A stretch of DNA of 13,304 bases from Treponema sp. (GTDB lineage: Bacteria > Spirochaetota > Spirochaetia > Treponematales > Breznakiellaceae), in contig JAIRUO010000117.1 in NCBI GenBank assembly GCA_031254385.1, forward strand, positions 1 to 13,304, in the 5' to 3' direction. The notes under the pieces were generated by a model. That model was given only the letters and a program-made list of their open reading frames with translations, did not search any database and had not been told where the DNA came from. The translations under genes were made by a program, and so were the position numbers. Each line of letters starts with the position of its first letter. Position 1 is the first letter of the stretch. Below, in pieces: positions 6,515 through 12,323 of this stretch.

Positions 6515-7048
6515 ATGAAATTTGTTTTTGATAAGGCAAAATGCTTGCCCTTTACCCTTACCCTTGGCATCATCGCATTGGATCAGCTGGTAAAGCTCTT
6601 TATAGTAAAGAATTGGCCCGAAGGGACTTTTATAAAGGATCTTTTTGACAATGATCTGGTAAGGTTTATTCATGTACGGAATAAGGCCATAGCTTTTAGT
6701 CTTGGCCAGAATCTTCCGGAGTTTCTCAGAACCCCCTTCTTTGTAATTCTACCTATTGTTGTTTTGGGGTTGCTTTTGTGGTATTATTTTAAGACACCAA
6801 GTCTATGTACTTCACATCGATGGGCAATAGCAGGCATAGTCGGCGGCGGAATTGGAAATATTATTGACAGAATCTTCCGACCAGACGGGGTAGTGGATTA
6901 TGTCAGCGTCAAATTTTTTGGTATTTTTGGCTGGGATTACTGGCCTACTTTCAATATTGCCGATGCCAGCGTTGTTATTAGCTGTTTGATTCTGCTGGCA
7001 GTAATGATTTTTGGTCCAAAAACAGAAGAGGAGAACGAGGTTTCATGA
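6515..7048 (+). CDS. lspA: Lipoprotein signal peptidase (signal peptidase II)
   Basis: This is a 177-residue inner-membrane aspartic protease that cleaves the signal peptide from prolipoproteins after lipid is attached to the lipobox cysteine. Four hydrophobic segments are visible (about 12-31, 73-91, 103-117 and 147-166). Conserved motifs are ALDQLVK at 21-27, VRNKAIAFSLG at 54-64, GGGIGNIIDR at 110-119, and the two segments holding the catalytic aspartates, GVVDYV (Asp128) and FNIADA (Asp150). The C-terminal tail is acidic and is encoded within a palindromic sequence. The gene follows nif3 by 28 bases but has a good -10 element just before it and no ribosome binding site. Spirochaetes carry many lipoproteins, so an essential role is expected; that is family knowledge. 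Confidence 0.96.
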   Translation: MKFVFDKAKCLPFTLTLGIIALDQLVKLFIVKNWPEGTFIKDLFDNDLVRFIHVRNKAIAFSLGQNLPEFLRTPFFVILPIVVLGLLLWYYFKTPSLCTSHRWAIAGIVGGGIGNIIDRIFRPDGVVDYVSVKFFGIFGWDYWPTFNIADASVVISCLILLAVMIFGPKTEEENEVS

Positions 7049-7062
7049 AACTTCGTTTCATG
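7034..7062. repeat. Overlapping palindromes at the 3' end of lspA
   Basis: Bases 7034-7057 form a 24-base palindrome centred on 7045/7046, inside CATGA at the lspA stop, with a single G-T mismatch; its core GTTTCATGAAAC (7040-7051) is perfect. Bases 7044-7051 (CATGAAAC) also pair perfectly with 7055-7062 (GTTTCATG) across a three-base loop. GTTTCATG occurs twice as a direct repeat (7040-7047 and 7055-7062). The two hairpins share 7044-7057 and exclude each other. No T-run follows. Confidence 0.6.
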
Positions 7063-7074
7063 TTCGATTTAAAT

Positions 7075-7094
7075 GCGTGGCCATACGGCCACGC
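7075..7094. repeat. GC-rich perfect hairpin just upstream of the small membrane protein's ribosome binding site
   Basis: GCGTGGCC (7075-7082) and GGCCACGC (7087-7094) form a perfect eight-base-pair stem with loop ATAC. It ends five bases before the GTAGAGG ribosome binding site (7098-7104 region). No T-run follows, so it is more likely an mRNA-stability, processing or translation-control element, or a dispersed repeat, than a terminator. A 13-codon frame (ATG at 7060, TAG at 7099-7101) runs through it and stops inside the ribosome binding site. Confidence 0.65.
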
Positions 7095-7111
7095 GAAGTA
7101 GAGGTTATAAA

Positions 7112-7387
7112 ATGAGTAAGAAATCAAATACCATGTGGTTTATTCTGGGGGCAACCGCGTTTAATATAGTAATTACTATTATCTGCATCCTTCTTCTTTC
7201 TATTGTCTTTGCCAAGTTTATATTTCCTTATCTGCCTGAATCTGCACAGGGCTGGTCAGTTCTGGTTATTTTTATAGGCGGCATAGCCCTTTCTTTTGTC
7301 TTATACAGGCTCGTCCTAAAACAGCTTATGAAAAAGATAGATTTTGAAGAGCATTTTGACCCCATTTTTGGCCGCCGAAAAAAGTAA
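7112..7387 (+). CDS. Small two-helix membrane protein, function unknown
   Basis: I do not recognise a family in this 91-residue protein. It has a short basic N-terminus, a long hydrophobic helix at about 8-36, a short loop with PYLPESAQGW, a second helix at about 48-66, and a charged C-terminal tail ending GRRKK. The basic ends suggest both termini face the cytoplasm with the loop outside. The start at 7112 is supported by AGAGG with about seven bases of spacing. The longer frame from 7073 would begin inside the GC-rich hairpin and add a basic, low-quality 13-residue extension, so I reject it. The gene lies between lspA and an RNA methyltransferase gene (six-base gap to the latter), so it is probably cotranscribed with both. 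Confidence 0.75.
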   Translation: MSKKSNTMWFILGATAFNIVITIICILLLSIVFAKFIFPYLPESAQGWSVLVIFIGGIALSFVLYRLVLKQLMKKIDFEEHFDPIFGRRKK

Positions 7388-7393
7388 ATACGA

Positions 7394-8599
7394 ATGGCCT
7401 ATAATGTAGCAGCCCTCTGCGCGGTAGGAGCGGAGAAAGCGGTTTCAAACGAAATACGAAAACTGGGACTCGAAATAACAGAAAGCGGTTTTGGCCGTAT
7501 CCGTTTTAAGGCGGATTTAGCTGGATTGTACCTGGCCCTTATGGGACTGCGGGCAGCAGACCGGGTTCTTCTGGAAACAGCTTTTTTTCCAGCCACTGAT
7601 TTTGACGATCTCTTTGATGGGACTCAATCCGTGCCCTGGGAAGACTATATCCCCCGTGGCTCTGCTCTGGTCATAGCCAAGGTCAGGACAAACCGTTCGA
7701 TTCTTAAGGCGGAAACCAGCATCCAGGCCGTAGTCCACAAGGCTGCGGCTGCCCGGCTTTGCCAAAAATGGGGCATACGCCGCCTTCCCGACGAAGGCGA
7801 CAAAGCTGAAATTCGCGTGTATATAGAAAAAGACAAAGTTTCCCTGCTGCTGGATCTTTCCGGGGAGCCCTTATTCAAACGCGGTTTTCGCAGCCAGGGC
7901 GGGCCTGCGCCATTACGGGAAACTACCGCTGCAGCCCTTATTCTGCTTTCCGGCTGGAAACGGAAGTTTCCCCTCTATGATCCCTTTTGCGGTTCAGGAA
8001 CCATTGCGCTTGAAGCTCTTATGTATGCCTGGGACATGGCGCCCGGCCTTTCGCGGCGCTTTGCCGTGGAACGCCTGCTTCTTGCCGATCGTAAAACAGA
8101 AAAACAGATACGGGACGAGTTATTCAGCCGTATTGACCTAACCCGGCAAATAAGAATTGCCGGAAGCGATGCTGACAAACAATCTGTAACGCTGGCAGCC
8201 TCAAACATGGAAAAAATTATAGCCTCTATCCGAGGTCGTGCGCCTGAGTCGGGAATGACCGATCAGCCGCTGTTTAATAAGCCGCTGTTCAAAACGCTTC
8301 CCATGAAAGAAGCAAGACCACAGCAGACCCCAGTCCTAGATGCGGATAATCCCGGAGCCAGCGAAGGTTTTATTATTACCAACCCTCCTTATGGGAGACG
8401 CCTGGGCAGCCCTGAATTATCCGAAGAAATATACAGGGCTATGGGCGGCCTGGCTCAAAGATTTGCCGGGTGGAAACTCGTTTTGATAACGGATCATCCC
8501 GGATTTGAATCTTTCTTTGGAAAAAAGGCAAATTCATGCCGCGAAATTACCAACGGTGCAATTCAATCATATATGTATCAATATGAGAGGCTGGCTTAA
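7394..8599 (+). CDS. THUMP-domain N6-type SAM-dependent RNA methyltransferase (YpsC/RlmL N-terminal type)
   Basis: This 401-residue protein resembles the methyltransferase family that includes Bacillus YpsC and the N-terminal half of E. coli RlmL, which methylates guanine N2 in 23S rRNA. Residues of about 1-160 form the ferredoxin-like and THUMP RNA-binding part, including the typical LFKRGFRSQGGPAPLRETTAA junction at 159-180. The Rossmann methyltransferase follows: DPFCGSGTI at 196-204 binds SAM, GSDADKQSVTLAASN at 257-271 is the acidic loop, and TNPPYG at 329-334 is the catalytic motif IV. The stretch of about 276-325 before motif IV is Pro-rich and poorly conserved-looking, with a near-duplicated LFNKPLFK. 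The start lacks a ribosome binding site, but the family alignment begins right at it. The precise rRNA target cannot be told from sequence. The TetR gene begins one base after the stop. Confidence 0.88.
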   Translation: MAYNVAALCAVGAEKAVSNEIRKLGLEITESGFGRIRFKADLAGLYLALMGLRAADRVLLETAFFPATDFDDLFDGTQSVPWEDYIPRGSALVIAKVRTNRSILKAETSIQAVVHKAAAARLCQKWGIRRLPDEGDKAEIRVYIEKDKVSLLLDLSGEPLFKRGFRSQGGPAPLRETTAAALILLSGWKRKFPLYDPFCGSGTIALEALMYAWDMAPGLSRRFAVERLLLADRKTEKQIRDELFSRIDLTRQIRIAGSDADKQSVTLAASNMEKIIASIRGRAPESGMTDQPLFNKPLFKTLPMKEARPQQTPVLDADNPGASEGFIITNPPYGRRLGSPELSEEIYRAMGGLAQRFAGWKLVLITDHPGFESFFGKKANSCREITNGAIQSYMYQYERLA

Positions 8600-8600
8600 T

Positions 8601-9197
8601 ATGTCTATTGTTGTAGAACATGAAAAACGGCGGCGGGAGATTCTGGAAAAGGCTTTGGATGTTTTTATGGATGAGGGCTTTGAGGATGTTACTTTTCAAA
8701 AAATAGCGGATCGTTCAGGCATAACGCGTACCACTCTGTATATTTACTTCAAAAACAAAAAGGAAATCTTTAACTACAGCTTCAAACAGTTCCTCCAGGA
8801 ACTGGAAAACGATATAACCGGAATCAAAGGTGTAAAAGGGCTTTCCTATAAGGATCAGTTGATTAATGTCATGTCGGTGATTATCAACAGGCTTGAACAA
8901 AACCAAAGGCTTCTAAATGTGGTGCTAAACTCTTTTTCGTATATCACAAAGGGCGATAATACCCCCGATTATCGCATGCGGCGACGGACTGTGCGTCTTA
9001 GGCACATTCTCAATTCCCTGATTATTGAGGGAATCCGGGCAAAGGAATTCGTGTCTGTAAATATTAAAGAAGCCAACGAAGCGCTGTACGGATTTATAGA
9101 GGCTGCTATTTTCCGCCTTGCCATACTTCATCATAACGAAGTAGACGAATTAAAAAAGGCTGTGGTAATGGTCATAAACCAAATGGCACCCTGCTAA
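8601..9197 (+). CDS. TetR/AcrR family transcriptional regulator
   Basis: This 198-residue protein has the N-terminal TetR helix-turn-helix at about residues 10-57. KALDVFMDEGFEDVTFQKIA leads into the recognition helix segment SGITRTTLYIYFKNKKEIF. The remaining mostly helical domain (about 60-198) would bind an unknown ligand and dimerise; TetR family C-terminal domains diverge too much to name the ligand. The ATG at 8601 lies one base after the methyltransferase stop, with GAGAGG at 8585-8590 as a slightly distant ribosome binding site. The open frame upstream to 8505 overlaps the methyltransferase and aligns with nothing in the family. The regulator precedes the PAP2-mnmE pair in the same direction; whether it controls them, itself, or a distant gene is not visible. 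No convincing operator palindrome was found in the 9198-9257 gap. Confidence 0.9.
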   Translation: MSIVVEHEKRRREILEKALDVFMDEGFEDVTFQKIADRSGITRTTLYIYFKNKKEIFNYSFKQFLQELENDITGIKGVKGLSYKDQLINVMSVIINRLEQNQRLLNVVLNSFSYITKGDNTPDYRMRRRTVRLRHILNSLIIEGIRAKEFVSVNIKEANEALYGFIEAAIFRLAILHHNEVDELKKAVVMVINQMAPC

Positions 9198-9257
9198 CCC
9201 GATTTTTCTCCTTGCTATTTTTGGTTTTTGAGTTAAAGTAGAAAGAGGAGCAATAAA

Positions 9258-10289
9258 ATGAACGAAACCGCCATCTTATTAAGCCAAACTGAAAGCCTTC
9301 CTTTTCTGGCTGCGATTTATGCCTGGGGCATTGAGGTAATTAAAAGCATCCAGAGTATACAAAGCCCCGGCCTTACAGCTTTTATGAATATTATTACTTC
9401 CCTGGGGACAGAATATGTTTACATAGTCATTGTACTGCTTATTTTCTGGTGCCTTAATGAGAAAAAAGGATTTTCTCTGGGGCTGCTCATTCTTGTTTCG
9501 GCCTGGATAAATGCCGTATTAAAGGTGCTTTTTAATCAGCCCAGACCCTATTCCGATGAAATGATAGGCTTCGGTCTGGAACCTGTTCTGGCTCTTGCTT
9601 TTGAACCGACCCGTGCTTTCCCTTCTGGCCATTCACAAATGAGCATGACCTTCTGGATTGCCATTGCTTCCTGGCTGTCTTTCCAGTTTGCAGAAGGCAA
9701 GAAAAAATTGCGGCCCCTTATTTGGAGCGTTGCTATACTCATCATCTTGCTTATAGGCTTTTCCAGGCTTTATCTGGGAGTACATTTCCCCACGGATGTT
9801 CTGGGCGGCTGGATAATGGCGCTGATAGTCCTATGCCTCTTTTCTATACTTGAAAAACGGCTTGTCCCCCTTCTGTCAAAAGCTGGCATTAGAGTTCAGC
9901 TTGTCATTGCCGCCGCCGCTGCCCTAATCATGAATGTTATTCATCCTGAAGATACCAGCCTTTCTGCAATGGTTCTGGGTTTCAGTGCGGGCTACAGCCT
10001 GATGATTAAGAAATACCCCTTTACGGCACAAGGCTCTTCAGACAAAAGCTATGGGCTACCGATTCTGGGCCTTCGCTTTTTACTGGGTATAGTCGGGGCT
10101 GCCATAATATATTTTGGCTTAAGATTTATAATCCCTGGGAAGGATTCCCTGTTTAATATAACAGCACTCGAACCTTTTTATGAATTGGGACGTTTTATCC
10201 GTTATGGGCTATTAGGCTTTTGGGCTTCCTACGGAGCGCCTCGGATCTTCCTTAAGTTTGGGCTTGCTTCTTCCCCAAAGAGTGAATGA
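9258..10289 (+). CDS. PAP2 superfamily membrane phosphatase with C-terminal membrane extension
   Basis: This 343-residue integral membrane protein carries the three phosphatase motifs of the PAP2 (type 2 phosphatidic acid phosphatase) superfamily. They are K89 followed by R96-P97 (KVLFNQPRP), PSGHSQ at 122-127, and SRLYLGVHFPTD at 169-180 with the conserved Arg, His and Asp. Members remove phosphate from lipid phosphates such as phosphatidate, undecaprenyl pyrophosphate or sphingoid phosphates; the substrate here is undetermined. The core ends near residue 205, and about 130 further residues add several more hydrophobic segments, an extension absent from minimal PAP2 enzymes. The start is well supported by AGAGGAG seven bases upstream. 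The stop overlaps the mnmE start (ATGA at 10286-10289), so the two are translationally coupled. A weak promoter (TTGCTA, TAAAGT) may lie at 9212-9239. Confidence 0.92.
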   Translation: MNETAILLSQTESLPFLAAIYAWGIEVIKSIQSIQSPGLTAFMNIITSLGTEYVYIVIVLLIFWCLNEKKGFSLGLLILVSAWINAVLKVLFNQPRPYSDEMIGFGLEPVLALAFEPTRAFPSGHSQMSMTFWIAIASWLSFQFAEGKKKLRPLIWSVAILIILLIGFSRLYLGVHFPTDVLGGWIMALIVLCLFSILEKRLVPLLSKAGIRVQLVIAAAAALIMNVIHPEDTSLSAMVLGFSAGYSLMIKKYPFTAQGSSDKSYGLPILGLRFLLGIVGAAIIYFGLRFIIPGKDSLFNITALEPFYELGRFIRYGLLGFWASYGAPRIFLKFGLASSPKSE

Positions 10290-11728
10290 GCAGTCCCTCC
10301 TACGGCGATCAGGACCCTATAGCGGCATTGGCAACCCCTCCCGGAGAAAGCGCACTGGCTGTTATAAGAACTAGCGGAAATTCAGCCGTAGATATAGTCT
10401 CTACGATCTTTTCGCGGCCAAAAAAGGCTAAAAATGCTGTAGGCAATTCTGTCATTCATGGGTGGATACATGATCCCTCCACAGGAAAAAAGATAGATGA
10501 GGTGCTACTTTCCGTTTATAGGGCGCCAAAAAGCTATACAGGAGAAGACGGGGCGGATATTTCCTGTCATGGCGGCATTGCCGTTGCAAAAGAGCTAATG
10601 TCCATTCTAAAAAAAGCAGGTTTTCGGGAAGCTTTGCCCGGCGAATTCACTTTTCGCGCATTCATGAACGGCAAATTGGACCTTACCAGAGCCGAATCTG
10701 TCATGGAACTTGTATCAGCTAAAACCAATAAGGGCCGTGAACAGGCGGTTCGCCGCCTCTCCGGCGTTCTAGCGGACGAAATAAACGAAATAAAAGCACT
10801 TTTGGTTCAAGTTTTGGCAGCTACGGAAATCTCTCTGGACTATTCGGAGGATGAAGTAGAGGTAAAAACGTCTATGGACGATGAGGCCGCAGGCAGGCTT
10901 CCTGACAGCCAGTTTGCGAAATCTGCTGCGGGTAGGCTTAAACATCTGTCCGAGCTATGGCAGCAGGAGCGTATTTATGCTGAAGGAGCGCTGGCAGTAC
11001 TGGCAGGAAGGCCAAATGCGGGAAAATCCAGCCTTTTTAACTACCTAATCCGTGACGATCGTTCCATTGTAACCGATACTCCCGGTACAACCAGAGACTG
11101 GATTGAGGCCATGATTTCGCTTGAAGGCATACCCTTGCGGCTAGCAGATACAGCCGGCTTAAGAAACCTTGTTCCAGAATCACAAGACCCCAGCGACACG
11201 GATGAGGCCGAACGCATTGGCATTAAGCGCAGCCTTGAACTCATGGGTATGGCGGACTTAATTCTTTACGTTATTGACGGGACAGAAGGCATTACAGGAG
11301 ACGATAGGGAATTTATGCACAAATACGGTGAAATTTCCCTTTTATTTATATGGAATAAATCAGATCTTGCACGGCCTCCGACCCAAATTGAAGAATTATC
11401 TGGACAGTTAGCCGTTGTTAGCTCAAAAACAGGTGAAGGTATTCAGGATTTAATACATCGTATGTCGGGTTTTTTGGAAAAAAAACCTTGCACTCTGGGC
11501 GATTATGCGTTGGGTACAGGCCCAGGAACCGTCCGGCAGAAAGAACTTATTGATACGGCTTATGCTTCTGTTGAAGGAGCCCTTGCACTTTCCAGTCGTG
11601 GCGAACCGTTAGACATAATTGCGCCTCTCTTTAGAACTGCCATTGATGCTTTAGGTGAAATAACTGGCGAAGTGTCTAACGCAGATATACTCGAAACAAT
11701 GTTTAGCCGTTTTTGCGTGGGAAAATAA
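10286..11728 (+). CDS. mnmE: tRNA uridine-5-carboxymethylaminomethyl modification GTPase MnmE
   Basis: This 480-residue protein works with MnmG to modify the wobble uridine (U34) of certain tRNAs, using a formyl-tetrahydrofolate-derived one-carbon unit. The N-terminal folate-binding domain (about 9-125) includes DPIAALATPPGESALAVIR and a SCHGG segment at 93-97. The helical domain holds the inserted G domain (about 233-395), with P-loop GRPNAGKSS at 241-249, DTPGTTRD at 264-271, DTAGLR at 288-293, NKSD at 357-360 and SSKTG at 379-383. The C-terminus is FCVGK, retaining the functional Cys of the canonical FCIGK. About ten extra residues follow DTAGLR (roughly 294-305) before EAERIGIKRS, lengthening switch II compared with E. 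coli. The gene overlaps the PAP2 phosphatase gene by four bases. MnmE also links to the folate one-carbon pool used by PurH in this window, though that is only a pathway remark. Confidence 0.98.
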   Translation: MSSPSYGDQDPIAALATPPGESALAVIRTSGNSAVDIVSTIFSRPKKAKNAVGNSVIHGWIHDPSTGKKIDEVLLSVYRAPKSYTGEDGADISCHGGIAVAKELMSILKKAGFREALPGEFTFRAFMNGKLDLTRAESVMELVSAKTNKGREQAVRRLSGVLADEINEIKALLVQVLAATEISLDYSEDEVEVKTSMDDEAAGRLPDSQFAKSAAGRLKHLSELWQQERIYAEGALAVLAGRPNAGKSSLFNYLIRDDRSIVTDTPGTTRDWIEAMISLEGIPLRLADTAGLRNLVPESQDPSDTDEAERIGIKRSLELMGMADLILYVIDGTEGITGDDREFMHKYGEISLLFIWNKSDLARPPTQIEELSGQLAVVSSKTGEGIQDLIHRMSGFLEKKPCTLGDYALGTGPGTVRQKELIDTAYASVEGALALSSRGEPLDIIAPLFRTAIDALGEITGEVSNADILETMFSRFCVGK

Positions 11729-11751
11729 TTTTTATTGTTAATTAAATAAAG

Positions 11752-11779
11752 TTATGTGCTTTTAAAGTATTTATGTGCT
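11752..11779. repeat. Nine-base direct repeat TTATGTGCT upstream of a strong promoter
   Basis: TTATGTGCT occurs at 11752-11760 and 11771-11779, 19 bases apart start to start (about two helical turns), ending six bases before the TTGACA box at 11785. The placement suits a pair of activator or repressor half-sites, but the AT-rich context means chance is possible. Confidence 0.35.
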
Positions 11780-11784
11780 AGTTA

Positions 11785-11820
11785 TTGACATTATTTTTTA
11801 TTAATGGTAATATTTATAAT
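11785..11820 (+). promoter_or_regulatory. Strong sigma-70 promoter for the zinc-finger/H1-tail gene
   Basis: A perfect TTGACA at 11785-11790 is followed after 17 bases by TAATAT (11808-11813). A perfect TATAAT also lies at 11815-11820, but too far from that -35. The surrounding sequence is very AT-rich. The TAGGAG ribosome binding site (11828-11833) follows, nine bases before the ATG at 11843. Confidence 0.65.
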
Positions 11821-11842
11821 CATTTTATAGGAGTGTGTAAAT

Positions 11843-12271
11843 ATGACCAGTACAAAAGCCCTTGAAGCAAACAGAGAACGCCAGAGGAAATACCGGGAGG
11901 CCCATCGCGAAGAAATCAATGAACAGCGAAGGGAAAGGTATCAAAAACGTATTGCAGACGGAAAATGTCCCCGTTGCGGCGGTAAGGCCAAAAAAGGCTA
12001 TACCCTATGCGAAAACTGCTGTGGCTATCAGGCAGATTTGAATCGCAAATATGCAAAAGACCGGAAAACTGCCGCTGGAAAAACTACGACTAAGACTACA
12101 GCTAAAAAAGCTACAGCCAAGAAAGCTGCCAAGCCAGCCAAAGCCACTGCTGCAAAAAAGGCCCCGGCAAAAGGCAAAGCTGCCGCTGCGAAGAAAGCGC
12201 CTGCTGCAAAGAAACCGGCAGCCAAGAAACCAGCAGCCAAGGCAAAAACAACGTCAAAAGCCAAAAAATAG
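11843..12271 (+). CDS. Basic nucleoid-type protein: four-cysteine zinc-finger-like head with histone-H1-like Lys/Ala tail
   Basis: This 142-residue protein has three parts. Residues 1-40 are a highly charged helix rich in Arg and Glu (YREAHREEINEQRRERYQKR). Residues 42-60 contain CPRCGGK and CENCC, a Cys-x2-Cys, ten residues, Cys-x2-Cys arrangement that should bind zinc. Residues of about 78-142 consist almost entirely of Lys, Ala, Pro and Thr in AAKKPAAKKPAAK-type repeats with no acidic residue, as in bacterial histone-H1-like proteins. Such tails bind DNA nonspecifically by charge, and the protein should be cytoplasmic and nucleoid-associated. A zinc-finger head on such a tail is not the commonest form. 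The gene has its own strong promoter and ribosome binding site, separate from mnmE. It may alternatively bind RNA or ribosomes. Frames on both strands over the tail are artefacts of the repeats. Confidence 0.85.
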   Translation: MTSTKALEANRERQRKYREAHREEINEQRRERYQKRIADGKCPRCGGKAKKGYTLCENCCGYQADLNRKYAKDRKTAAGKTTTKTTAKKATAKKAAKPAKATAAKKAPAKGKAAAAKKAPAAKKPAAKKPAAKAKTTSKAKK

Positions 12272-12289
12272 GCAGCCGCTGTTTAAAAT

Positions 12290-12319
12290 TTGTCCATATT
12301 GCGTCTGCATTATGGACAA
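12290..12319. terminator. Hairpin between convergent genes, probable terminator of the MATE gene
   Basis: TTGTCCATA (12290-12298) and TATGGACAA (12311-12319) form a perfect nine-base-pair stem with a 12-base loop. Read on the minus strand, the stem is followed by ATTTT (from 12289 downward), giving a plausible intrinsic terminator just past the MATE stop at 12324. On the plus strand the following bases are less T-rich, so termination of the H1-tail gene would be weaker. Confidence 0.6.
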
Positions 12320-12323
12320 GTTG

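Noticed and set aside
8264..8277. CAGCCGCTGTTTAA shared between 8264-8277 and 12273-12286
   Set aside because: A single 14-base match in a window of this size is not far from chance, and no flanking similarity or mobile-element feature accompanies it.
8505..8600. 32-codon N-terminal extension of the TetR protein
   Set aside because: It is the methyltransferase gene read in another frame; the TetR fold begins after the ATG at 8601.
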